55,705 nucleotides of DNA from contig JAJDUM010000086.1 in NCBI GenBank assembly GCA_022826645.1, positions 1-55,705 of the forward strand, in the 5' to 3' direction. Positions 35,668 to 43,532 of the stretch are shown here, one piece after another. The position numbers and the translations under genes were made by a program. The notes beneath the pieces were generated by a model. The model was not told the DNA's origin. It worked only from the letters and a program-made list of their open reading frames with translations, and did not search any database. Source of the stretch: Candidatus Poribacteria bacterium. GTDB taxonomy: Bacteria > Poribacteria > WGA-4E > PCPOR2b. The first letter of the stretch is position 1. Each line of letters begins with the position of its first letter.

Positions 35668-36378
35668 ATGCCCGCACCGTACTATGTGTCGCCTGAGCAA
35701 ATCATGCAGGAAAAGGAGGATTTTGCTCGGAAGGGGATCGAGAAAGCCAAAGAGGTTATTGTTTTAGAGTACCGCGATGGTATTCTGATGGTCGCAGAAA
35801 ATCCGTTGGCGACGGTTTTCAAGATTTCGGAAATCTATGACCGTATTGCACTTGCAGCGACCGGACTTTACCCCGACTACGAAGCGTTACGATACGCCGG
35901 GATTCAGGGTGCCGAAATCAAGGGGTTTACCTTCAACCGTGAAGATGTTACGGCGCGATGGCTCGCAAATCAGTATTCACAGCAGATCGGTGGGATATAT
36001 CGACAGTCTGATGCGAAACCGCTTGAAGTAGAACTTCTCCTGTGCGAAATCCGCGAAGATTCTTCATCGAGCAACAGGATCTATCATCTGTCTTTTGATG
36101 GGACGTTCTGGGAAGACAATGAATATACCGTTATCGGCGGGCGGGCAGATGAAATTTCCGGTATCCTCGAAAATGAATATAGCGGTGGTCTGGATCTGAA
36201 TGGCGCTGTGAGGCTTGCGGCAAGGACCTTTGAAACGATCGAAGCAGAGGTAGACGAAGCAGAGCGATACCAGGTGACGGCTGAGACAATCGAAGCAGCC
36301 GTACTCGACGAAACTCGCAATCGGCGCAAATTTAAACGTTTGCTTCCCGACGAACTGAGTGAGATCTTGAGCGCATGA
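35668..36378 (+). CDS. prcA: 20S proteasome alpha subunit PrcA
   Basis: The 236-aa non-catalytic subunit forms the outer rings and gate of the 20S core. The N-terminal helix, 'MPAPYYVSPEQIMQEKEDFA', matches the family, followed by 'ARKGIEKAKEVIVLEYRDGI', 'KISEIYDRIALAATGLYPDY', and 'LLCEIREDSSSSNRIYHLSF'. The Thr nucleophile of beta subunits is absent, as expected. The start follows 'gggagggg'. Its stop overlaps the pafA start (ATGA), so the two are coupled. Confidence 0.95.
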   Translation: MPAPYYVSPEQIMQEKEDFARKGIEKAKEVIVLEYRDGILMVAENPLATVFKISEIYDRIALAATGLYPDYEALRYAGIQGAEIKGFTFNREDVTARWLANQYSQQIGGIYRQSDAKPLEVELLLCEIREDSSSSNRIYHLSFDGTFWEDNEYTVIGGRADEISGILENEYSGGLDLNGAVRLAARTFETIEAEVDEAERYQVTAETIEAAVLDETRNRRKFKRLLPDELSEILSA

Positions 36379-37733
36379 ACCGAAGGATTTATGGTCTGGA
36401 AAACGAGTATGGGATCATCTGCACGTCGGATCGACGTGGCGGCAAAGCGTTATCGATCCAAAATGCGGTGATGTATCTGTTTCGCGAAATCATCTCTGGG
36501 CGGATGTATCCAGACGTTTTTCTCGAGAACGGTGCTCGGTTTTATCAAGACATCGGTTGCCACCCCGAATATGCAACCCCCGAATGCGATAATGTGAGCG
36601 ACTTGGTGAGCCACGATAAAGCTGGTGAACGAATCATCGAGCGGCTATCGGTTGCGGCAGAGCGGAAAATGCAAGCCGATGGATTTCTTGGGCGGATTTC
36701 GGTTTTCAAGAATAATACCGATACGCCCGGCAACACCTACGGCTGCCATGAGAACTACCTGATGGACCGCCGTGTGAGTTTTCGGCAACTCGCTGCGCAG
36801 CTCATTCCCTTTTTTGTGACGCGCCAAGTCTTTGCCGGGGCGGGGAAAGTCAAATCCACCAATCGTGGCGCGTACGCAATCTCTCAACGTGCACAACATA
36901 TCCGTGAAGAGATCTCGATTGCAACGACGACAGCGCGAGGCATCATCAACACGCGTGATGAGCCGCATGCGGACCGAGAAAAATATCGGCGCCTACACGT
37001 GATCGTTGGTGACTCCAATATGTCCGAGTTTGCCACCTACCTTAAGATCGGTACGACTGCAATCGTTTTGCGGATGATCGAAGATAACTTTATCAAGCAG
37101 CGCCTTGCGTTGCGTGATTCCGTCCGAGCGATCCAGCAGATCTCCGAAGATATCACCTGCACCCGAAAAATTGAGTTGGAAAACGGCAAACGGCTTTCAG
37201 GGGTCGAGATGCAGTGGGAATACCTCGAATGCGCCAAGCAGTATTTTGAGCAGGTGGAATCGGATCCAGTGACCGATCAGATTATGGCACGGTGGGAATA
37301 TGTGCTGACCTGTTTGGAAACCGATCCGATGCAGCTTGATCGAGAACTTGATTGGGTTATCAAGAAAAAGTTGATTGAAACCTATGTGGAAAGCCGACAA
37401 CTCAAATGGAATTCCGCCAAAGTGCTGATGCTGGATCTACAGTACCACAATATTCGGCCCGAGCTTGGATTGTACTACAAGCTCGAAAAAGATGGACGCG
37501 TTGAACGAATTGTCAGCGATAGTGAGGTTGAGCATGCGATGCATCACCCACCGGAGACCACTCGGGCGAAGTTCCGTGGTCGTTTTGTAAAGCTGGCGAA
37601 TGAGCGAAAGATTCTGTGCGGTGTTAATTGGAGCTATATCCAACTTTACGAACCCTACCAAAAACTCTTCCTTTCCACAGATCCCCTGCAAGCCGAGTAT
37701 GAAGAAGCCAGCCGAATGATCTATTCAATTTAG
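36375..37733 (+). CDS. pafA: Pup-protein ligase PafA
   Basis: The 452-aa enzyme attaches Pup to target lysines through a phosphorylated Glu intermediate, using ATP. 'RRIYGLENEYGI' replaces the more common RRI.GIETE, 'RFYQDIGCHPEYATPECD' carries the catalytic Asp, and 'DEPHADREKYRRLHVIVGDS' and 'LDLQYHNIRPELGLYYKL' are shared with Dop. It lacks the long N-terminal insert of Dop, which fixes the assignment. It overlaps prcA by four bases. Its TAG stop codon is the first three bases of a 16-bp inverted repeat that frames the following sodC region. Confidence 0.95.
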   Translation: MNRRIYGLENEYGIICTSDRRGGKALSIQNAVMYLFREIISGRMYPDVFLENGARFYQDIGCHPEYATPECDNVSDLVSHDKAGERIIERLSVAAERKMQADGFLGRISVFKNNTDTPGNTYGCHENYLMDRRVSFRQLAAQLIPFFVTRQVFAGAGKVKSTNRGAYAISQRAQHIREEISIATTTARGIINTRDEPHADREKYRRLHVIVGDSNMSEFATYLKIGTTAIVLRMIEDNFIKQRLALRDSVRAIQQISEDITCTRKIELENGKRLSGVEMQWEYLECAKQYFEQVESDPVTDQIMARWEYVLTCLETDPMQLDRELDWVIKKKLIETYVESRQLKWNSAKVLMLDLQYHNIRPELGLYYKLEKDGRVERIVSDSEVEHAMHHPPETTRAKFRGRFVKLANERKILCGVNWSYIQLYEPYQKLFLSTDPLQAEYEEASRMIYSI

Positions 37734-38494
37734 AGCCTGTCCCGATGAATCGAAATTAATCTCTGAAAATTGTCATTTTACGGGTAAATACCCTCAAAAT
37801 CGGTTAATTTTGCCCCTAAAATGGCGAAAGATGACTGTTTCACCTACTTTATAAAACAATCTCTTAACTATGGAGGATATAACGATGAAAAAACGTTTAG
37901 TTGCCTTTGGTATAAAGACGATATGGCTACTGTTGTTAGTTTGTGTTTCTGTTTCTTGGATGGGGTGCGATATAGCACAGGAGATAGTAATCCCTCCGAT
38001 ACCATCACAACAAGCGATTGCAGTCATCGGTGCGACGAGCGGAAGTAATCTGACCGGAACAGCAATTTTTACACAGAGCGGTGATACAATCACACTCATC
38101 GTTGAGGTTCAGAACGTATCTCCGGGGCTTCACGGCGTGCATATTCATGAGTATGGCGATTGTAGTGCACCCGATGGCACATCCGCCGGCGGCCATTGGA
38201 ATCCCACTAACGTTGATCACGGAAAATGGGGAGAAGGTGAATTCCACCTCGGAGACATCGGCAATATAAATGTTGGTGAGGATGGCACAGGTAAAATTGA
38301 GTTGACGACAGACCTTTGGGAAATGGGCACCGGCTCCATCCTAGATGTTGTTGGCAAAAGCATGATTGTCCATGCGGATGCCGACGATTTTACGTCGCAG
38401 CCTTCGGGTAATGCTGGCGCACGAATCGGTTGCGGGGTGATTCAGTTGGCAAACTAGTCCTGGCGATTACATTTTTGAATCGGGACAGGCTCTA
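37731..38494. repeat. Perfect 16-bp inverted repeat framing the superoxide dismutase gene
   Basis: TAGAGCCTGTCCCGAT at 37731-37746 and its exact reverse complement at 38479-38494 lie either side of sodC, 764 bp apart outside to outside. The left copy begins with the pafA stop codon. Related 'cctgtccc.at' and 'atcgggacagg' pieces occur at about 2767 and 47041, so the arms may be two independent REP halves instead of transposon ends. No flanking duplication is apparent. Confidence 0.75.
37885..38457 (+). CDS. sodC: Cu/Zn superoxide dismutase, lipoprotein
   Basis: The 190-aa protein converts superoxide to oxygen and hydrogen peroxide outside the cytoplasm. A signal peptide (MKKRLVAFGIKTIWLLLLVC) leads to a lipobox VSWMGC, so it is predicted to be membrane-anchored. 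Metal ligands are present: 'GLHGVHIHEYGDC' (copper His pair and the disulfide Cys), 'GGHWNPTNVDHG' and 'GEFHLGD' (zinc and bridging ligands), 'MIVHADADDF' (copper His), and a C-terminal 'GARIGCGVI' with the disulfide partner and Arg. The start follows 'ggaggatataacg'. It is framed by a 16-bp inverted repeat and may have entered as a cassette. Confidence 0.96.
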   Translation: MKKRLVAFGIKTIWLLLLVCVSVSWMGCDIAQEIVIPPIPSQQAIAVIGATSGSNLTGTAIFTQSGDTITLIVEVQNVSPGLHGVHIHEYGDCSAPDGTSAGGHWNPTNVDHGKWGEGEFHLGDIGNINVGEDGTGKIELTTDLWEMGTGSILDVVGKSMIVHADADDFTSQPSGNAGARIGCGVIQLAN

Positions 38495-38531
38495 GCGCGT
38501 CTGCACCGGGAGCCCTCAATAACCAAAGATC

Positions 38532-38644
38532 GCTCATGTTAAGAATTAGTGCAACAGCACCGACTTGCCTCAAAAACCGTAGGCGGGGCATCTTGCCCCG
38601 CCCTCAACGCTTTCACCGTAACTGCACTCTGTTTTTACATGAGC
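38532..38644. repeat. Small MITE-like element with GCTCATGT ends
   Basis: The 113-bp segment begins gctcatgttaagaa and ends tttttacatgagc, giving 8-bp perfect terminal inverted repeats. A REP-like palindrome (arms 'ggcggggca' and 'tgccccgcc', 38579-38602) lies inside. A sibling of 89 bp with the same ends and matching outer 25 bases lies at 54573-54661. Confidence 0.7.
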
Positions 38645-38729
38645 CACCAAAGATTTCACCCAAAACGCTTCCTTTTCACACCGCTTTTGACGAGTGGAAC
38701 GTGGAGTAAACAGGTGGAGGAGATGATTG

Positions 38730-39140
38730 ATGTATAGAATAAACATAGGAACGGTATTGTTACTCGTTGCTGGATTCATATTTTATTTTTACGGCTGTGG
38801 GAGCGCTATTAAGGATCTCGGTCTGGTATTTGACAATCCCACGACTGCTGGTCGACCGAGTCCCTCTTTTAGCGCCGATATTTCGCCCATCTTGACAGAA
38901 CGGTGCGCCATTGCAGAGTGCCATGTTGTTGATGGACCGCACGATATTGATCTCCGCACGTATGACACGCTCATGAAGGGTGGAGACGAAGGCGCTATCG
39001 TTATTACAGGCAATGCAAGGGAGAGCGAAATAGTCGAAGAGATTGCAGAGGGCAAGATGCCTCCTGAGGGACCACCTTTGGATGCAGCCCAGATCCAACA
39101 CATCATCGATTGGATCAATGAGGGTGCCAAGAATAATTAA
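38730..39140 (+). CDS. Small lipoprotein c-type cytochrome-like protein, copy 1
   Basis: The 136-aa protein has a signal peptide with a lipobox (FIFYFYGC), then a compact domain of the planctomycete-cytochrome-C-like type: 'FSADISPILTERCAIAECHV', 'DIDLRTYDTLMKGG', and 'EGKMPPEGPPLDAAQIQHII', ending WINEGAKNN. The heme motif is CAIAECH, CX4CH, not the common CX2CH. The Met in 'KMPPEGPP' could be the distal heme ligand. The start at 38730 follows 'ggaggagatgattg'. A paralogue lies 76 bases downstream. The partner enzyme is not evident. Confidence 0.8.
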   Translation: MYRINIGTVLLLVAGFIFYFYGCGSAIKDLGLVFDNPTTAGRPSPSFSADISPILTERCAIAECHVVDGPHDIDLRTYDTLMKGGDEGAIVITGNARESEIVEEIAEGKMPPEGPPLDAAQIQHIIDWINEGAKNN

Positions 39141-39216
39141 AACTTATCAGGAATGCTTCCTTTCTGCGCAGCCTTTACAGGTGAAATTTGAGGAAGCCAA
39201 TTGGAGGAAATGATTG

Positions 39217-39690
39217 ATGTATAGAATAAAAATAGGAGCAGTGTTATTACTTCTCGCAGGACTGATGTTTGGTTGCGGAGGTGATGATGCAAGAACGGAC
39301 GATGGTCATGGCCACGACCATGTGCACGGCGATGAAGGCGATGACTTTGATGAGGCTGCGAGTAGTCTTGGTCTGTTCTTTAACGATCCGGCAACTGCCG
39401 GTAGACAAAGCCCCTCTTTTAGTGCCGATATTTCGCCTATCCTGACAAGCCGATGCGCCACCGCAGGTTGCCATGTTGCTGGGGGACCGCACGGTGTTGA
39501 TCTCCGCACCTATGACAGCCTCAAAGCGGGCGGGGATGATGGAGTGATCGTCATTGCAGACGATGCGAGGGAGAGCGAAATCGTCAAGCAGATTGTTCAA
39601 GGTAGGATGCCTCCTGGTGGACCGCCTCTGGAAGCAGCCCAGACCCAATTGATCATCGATTGGATCAACGAGGGTGCTGAGAATAACTAG
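39217..39690 (+). CDS. Small lipoprotein c-type cytochrome-like protein, copy 2
   Basis: The 157-aa paralogue of the preceding gene has a lipobox (LAGLMFGC) and an extra His/Asp-rich linker (DDGHGHDHVHGDEGDD) that could bind metal. The heme-type domain follows: 'FSADISPILTSRCATAGCHV' (CATAGCH, CX4CH), 'GVDLRTYDSLKAGG', 'QGRMPPGGPPLEAAQTQ' and WINEGAENN. The two genes share leader sequence and upstream 'ggaggaaatgattg', so they arose by tandem duplication. Its TAG stop is completed by the first base of the 370-bp mobile element at 39690; the preceding TA is that element's target. Confidence 0.82.
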   Translation: MYRIKIGAVLLLLAGLMFGCGGDDARTDDGHGHDHVHGDEGDDFDEAASSLGLFFNDPATAGRQSPSFSADISPILTSRCATAGCHVAGGPHGVDLRTYDSLKAGGDDGVIVIADDARESEIVKQIVQGRMPPGGPPLEAAQTQLIIDWINEGAENN

Positions 39691-40059
39691 GTTCTGTTGA
39701 CATTTCATTGCAACCAGACAATCAAAAGGCTGCACAAACGCATAATCCTTCGTAGGGGTTGGGTCTCCCAACCCATTGTTAGCACGTCAGCGACCATTTC
39801 GGGTTTCTGTAGGTCGATTTTCCAAAATCGACACCACCTAGCACATTGCGCGATAGTTTTGGCGTAATGAACCCGGATTGTTGCACGCCACGCTGTGTAT
39901 TTTGTCGAGATATGAATCTTGACCCACAATCTCCTTTTGTACCACGATCTGTTAGATTGTGATCCCAGCGTGCAAACTAACAGTTTGCGCTACATTTGTC
40001 AGATTGCCCGACGATTACAGCGTTTGCCGAATGAGCAGCTTCAAAATGTCAACACGCCC
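39690..40059. mobile_element. 370-bp non-autonomous IS5-type element
   Basis: The left end, ggttctgttgacatttcat, matches that of the IS5 element at 271 over about 34 bases with few changes; the right end, aaatgtcaacacgccc, equals its right repeat. TA flanks both ends (39688-39689, 40060-40061). The interior has no transposase and is unrelated to the IS; it holds at least four REP-like palindromes (about 39752-39775, 39809-39832, 39904-39922, 39966-39992). It looks like a MITE mobilised in trans. Confidence 0.85.
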
Positions 40060-40123
40060 TAGCCATTTCAGTATCGCAGCAGTGGTTCGCCTAACTGATG
40101 TGCAGGTAGGTTCATTTACAAGT

Positions 40124-40152
40124 ATCCCTCCCTTCGTGGAGGGATTTTCTTT
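40124..40152 (+). terminator. Rho-independent terminator before ppdK
   Basis: Arms atccctcc and ggagggat (8 bp) with a six-base loop, followed by 'tttctttgtt'. It would stop transcripts reading through from the cytochrome genes. The remainder of the gap to ppdK (40153-40276) presumably contains the ppdK promoter, but I cannot fix it. Confidence 0.65.
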
Positions 40153-40276
40153 GTTCAATTTCTTGTGTACTCACGTTGTAGAGGAAATAATAATCCTAAA
40201 GACGAAGTAACGAGGATTGTAGAGACAATCTCGCACCTGTTACTCGTTACGCATTATTCTTTTGAGGAGGTTTTTA

Positions 40277-42913
40277 ATGGCTCAAGACAAATACGTTTAC
40301 TTTTTCGGGACCGGTCAGACCGATGGCAGTGCTGAGATGAGAAGTTTGCTTGGCGGTAAAGGCGCCAATCTCGCCGAAATGACCAGCTTGGGTATCCCGG
40401 TTCCACCCGGATTCACAATATCGACCGAAACTGGCAGGCTATATCACGAAAACGATAACCAATATCCAGATGGACTTGACGAACAGATTGATGAAAATCT
40501 GCAAAAGTTAGAAGGGGCGATGGATGCACAGTTCGGGGATACCGAGAACCCACTGCTCGTTTCTGTCAGATCCGGCGCAGCAGTTTCGATGCCCGGTATG
40601 ATGGACACCATCCTCAACCTCGGCTTGAACGATGATGCAGTCAAAGGATTAGCCGCCCGGTCGGGGAATGAACGTTTCGCCTATGATGCCTATCGTCGGT
40701 TTGTGCAGATGTTCGGAGATGTGGTCCTTGGCGTCGAACACGATGCCTTTGAGGGTCTCTTGGAAGCGAAGAAAGCGGCGAAAGGCGTCGAACTTGATAC
40801 AGATTTAGACGCAAGTGACTTAGCGGAACTGGTTTCCGAGTTTAAGGCACTCGTCAAAGAGGAGACGGGGTCAGATTTCCCCGATGACCCACGTCGGCAG
40901 CTCGACATGGCGAGGGACGCCGTTTTTGAATCGTCAAACAACGATCGGGCGCTCATCTACCGCCGATTGAACAATATCTCTGAAGAACTTGGACGCACGG
41001 CGGTCAATGTCCAGGCGATGGTTTACGGGAATATGGGCGAAACGTCGGGGACAGGGGTTGCGTTTACACGAGATCCCTCGACCGGCGAGAACTCTTTTTA
41101 TGGCGAATTCCTCATGAACGCGCAGGGCGAGGATGTTGTTGCAGGAATCCGTACGCCACAACCGATCGATGAGCTCCAGGGGGTCATGCCAAATGCCTAT
41201 GAGCAGCTGACGTCTATTGGGGATACGCTGGAAGCGCATTACCGCGATATGCAGGATGTCGAATTCACGATTCAGGATAGACGCCTTTATATGCTCCAAA
41301 CCCGTAACGGCAAACGGACTGGTGCCGCTGCTGTGCGCACTGCCGTTGAAATGGTTGACGAGGGGCTTATCGACAAAGCGACCGCCCTGACCCGTATCCC
41401 ACCGGATGATCTGGAACAGCTTCTTCACCCGATGATTGACCCTGAGGTCCAAGTTGATCCGATAGCAAAAGGGTTACCCGCCTCCCCCGGCGCTGCTGTG
41501 GGCAAAGTGGTTTTCACAGCGGCTCGTGCGGAAGAACTGGTCGCTGCCGGCGAAAAGGTAATTCTGGTGCGTACCGAAACATCGCCAGAGGATATCGGTG
41601 GGATGCATGCAGCGGAAGGCATTTTAACGGCGCGCGGGGGGATGACCTCGCACGCGGCTGTTGTCGCACGGGGTATGGGAAAATGTTGTGTAGCGGGTTG
41701 TAGCGAAATCGCCGTCAACGAGGCAGCGAAGGAATTTCAGGCTGGTGAGCTTCGGCTGACGGAGGGAGACTACATCACGCTCAACGGTTCAACCGGTGAA
41801 GTGATTGAGGGAGCGGTCGCGCTGATTGATCCTGAATTGAGTGGCGACTTTGGCATACTGATGGAGTGGGCGGATGAGTTCCGTAAACTCGGTGTGCGCA
41901 CAAATGCGGACACACCCGGTGACTCACAAACCGCGAGAGGGTTCGGCGCAGAGGGAATCGGTCTCTGCCGTACCGAACACATGTTCTTTGAAGGAGAGCG
42001 TATTGACGCTGTCCGCGAGATGATCCTCGCAAACGATGAGGCGGGACGTAAGGCAGCGCTCGACAAGTTACTTCCGTATCAGCGTGAGGATTTCGTCGGC
42101 ATCTTTGAGGCGATGGACGGCTACCCTGTCACAATTCGGACACTTGACCCGCCGCTCCATGAGTTCTTGCCCCACACGGATGAAGATGTCCAGGAACTTG
42201 CAGATAAAATCGGTACTCCTGCTGAAACGTTGTACCAGCAACGGGAGGCGTTGCACGAATTTAACCCGATGCTGGGGCACCGTGGGTGTCGTCTCGGTGT
42301 CACCTTCCCGGAAATCACGGAGATGCAGGCGCGGGCAATCTTTGAGGCGGCTGTCGAAGTTACCAAGCGCGGCGTTAAGGCGATCCCTGAGATTATGATC
42401 CCGTTGGTTGGGCATGTCCAGGAGTTGGCGTTGCAGCGTGAGGTGGTCGTCGATACTGCGAAAAAAGTGTTTGCGGAGACCGGCACTGAGGTCGAATATC
42501 TTGTCGGGACGATGATTGAATTACCGAGAGCCGCGCTCACTGCGGATGAAATCGCGCAGGAGGCAGAGTTTTTCTCCTTCGGGACGAACGATCTCACACA
42601 GACTACCTTCGGAATGAGTCGCGACGATGCCGGTAAATTCCTGGGTGAGTATGTGGATGGCGGTATTCTTGAACATGATCCGTTCCAGGTGCTGGATCAG
42701 GGCGGTGTCGGTCAGTTAGTACAAATCGGCACGAACAAAGGACGCGAAACGCGCTCAGATCTCAAAGTCGGCATCTGCGGTGAGCATGGTGGTGAGCCGA
42801 GTTCCGTTGTCTTCTGCCACGACTCCGGTTTGGACTATGTTTCCTGTTCTCCATTCCGCGTGCCTGTTGCCCGCCTCGCTGCAGCACAAGCCGCTGTCGC
42901 CGATGAGTCCTAA
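40277..42913 (+). CDS. ppdK: Pyruvate, phosphate dikinase
   Basis: The 878-aa enzyme interconverts pyruvate, ATP and phosphate with phosphoenolpyruvate, AMP and diphosphate. The N-terminal ATP-grasp part shows '[20 protein letters not shown]' and '[20 protein letters not shown]'. The swivelling phosphohistidine domain has '[20 protein letters not shown]' with catalytic His at about residue 459. The PEP-binding barrel includes '[12 protein letters not shown]', '[15 protein letters not shown]', '[19 protein letters not shown]' and '[18 protein letters not shown]' with the catalytic Cys. Length is standard. The start at 40277 follows 'gaggaggttttta'. Regulator genes (PDRP-type) were not seen nearby. 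Confidence 0.98.
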   Translation: MAQDKYVYFFGTGQTDGSAEMRSLLGGKGANLAEMTSLGIPVPPGFTISTETGRLYHENDNQYPDGLDEQIDENLQKLEGAMDAQFGDTENPLLVSVRSGAAVSMPGMMDTILNLGLNDDAVKGLAARSGNERFAYDAYRRFVQMFGDVVLGVEHDAFEGLLEAKKAAKGVELDTDLDASDLAELVSEFKALVKEETGSDFPDDPRRQLDMARDAVFESSNNDRALIYRRLNNISEELGRTAVNVQAMVYGNMGETSGTGVAFTRDPSTGENSFYGEFLMNAQGEDVVAGIRTPQPIDELQGVMPNAYEQLTSIGDTLEAHYRDMQDVEFTIQDRRLYMLQTRNGKRTGAAAVRTAVEMVDEGLIDKATALTRIPPDDLEQLLHPMIDPEVQVDPIAKGLPASPGAAVGKVVFTAARAEELVAAGEKVILVRTETSPEDIGGMHAAEGILTARGGMTSHAAVVARGMGKCCVAGCSEIAVNEAAKEFQAGELRLTEGDYITLNGSTGEVIEGAVALIDPELSGDFGILMEWADEFRKLGVRTNADTPGDSQTARGFGAEGIGLCRTEHMFFEGERIDAVREMILANDEAGRKAALDKLLPYQREDFVGIFEAMDGYPVTIRTLDPPLHEFLPHTDEDVQELADKIGTPAETLYQQREALHEFNPMLGHRGCRLGVTFPEITEMQARAIFEAAVEVTKRGVKAIPEIMIPLVGHVQELALQREVVVDTAKKVFAETGTEVEYLVGTMIELPRAALTADEIAQEAEFFSFGTNDLTQTTFGMSRDDAGKFLGEYVDGGILEHDPFQVLDQGGVGQLVQIGTNKGRETRSDLKVGICGEHGGEPSSVVFCHDSGLDYVSCSPFRVPVARLAAAQAAVADES

Positions 42914-42960
42914 GATAAGTAACATAAAACGCAAGGACGCTAGTACATTGTTCCCCAGGC

Positions 42961-43258
42961 CCGGTAGGTGCGGTTTGTAACCGCACCGGACCTCGCAATG
43001 AAGGTGCTTATCATCATTTATTTGACAGAGCACTAGGGAGCCAGGATGCAAAAAAAATAGCTGCTCGTTCTTCTTTGTGTCTCTGCGTCTTTGCGCCTTT
43101 GCGTTAAATTTAGATTGTAGGTCGAGATTCATATCTCGACAATTTCTTGGGTTTGTAGTAGCGCAATTTATTGCGCGTCGGACGAACGATGAATTGCCCT
43201 GCTACAAGCGGTGGGTTCGTAGTAGGTTTCGTAGGGAATAACGATCGTTATTCCCTAC
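42961..43258. repeat. Cluster of four different REP-like palindromes
   Basis: The gap between ppdK and the DUF2283 gene holds, in order, a ccggtaggtgcgg unit (42961-42989, identical to 6778-6806 inverted), 'gtaggtcgagattcatatct' type (43117-43140), a REP of the RAYT family (43151-43208) and a gtagggaataacgatcgtta type (43231-43258). All begin with or contain 'gtag'. No gene was found in the 378-base gap. Confidence 0.85.
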
Positions 43259-43291
43259 CAGTCACGTGCCGGAGGCGACAGGAGAAAATCA

Positions 43292-43510
43292 ATGAAAGTT
43301 AAGTATTTTCATGATACGGATACCGCCCTAGTTGAATTCTCAGAGCGTGAAGTAACCGAAACAAAAGAGATTAACGAGAATATCTATATCGATCTGGATG
43401 CCTTCGGTAATCTGGTGGCAATGACTATTGAACATGCCCATCAACAGGCAAGTCTGCCGGATCTGTCCTATGAACAAATAGAAAAACCGGGCGCGGATTT
43501 ATCGCATTAA
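43292..43510 (+). CDS. DUF2283 domain protein
   Basis: The 72-aa protein matches DUF2283: 'MKVKYFHDTDTALVEFSERE', 'ETKEINENIYIDLDAFGNLV' and 'AMTIEHAHQQ'. Such proteins are short, beta-rich and often stand beside toxin or restriction genes, but their role is unknown. 'ggaggcgacaggag' precedes the ATG. It lies 22 bases before the type ISP enzyme gene, so both may share a transcript. Confidence 0.88.
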   Translation: MKVKYFHDTDTALVEFSEREVTETKEINENIYIDLDAFGNLVAMTIEHAHQQASLPDLSYEQIEKPGADLSH

Positions 43511-43532
43511 AGTATTTACGGCATCTTACATC

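Noticed and set aside
37731..38494. Definite transposon carrying sodC
   Set aside because: There is a perfect inverted repeat but no target duplication and no transposase; similar half-sites exist elsewhere. It is kept as a repeat and a finding only.
42961..43258. CRISPR array
   Set aside because: The palindromes differ in sequence and spacing, and no regular repeat-spacer pattern or cas gene is present. The Cas4-like part of the protein at 1194 belongs to DUF2779, not to a CRISPR locus.
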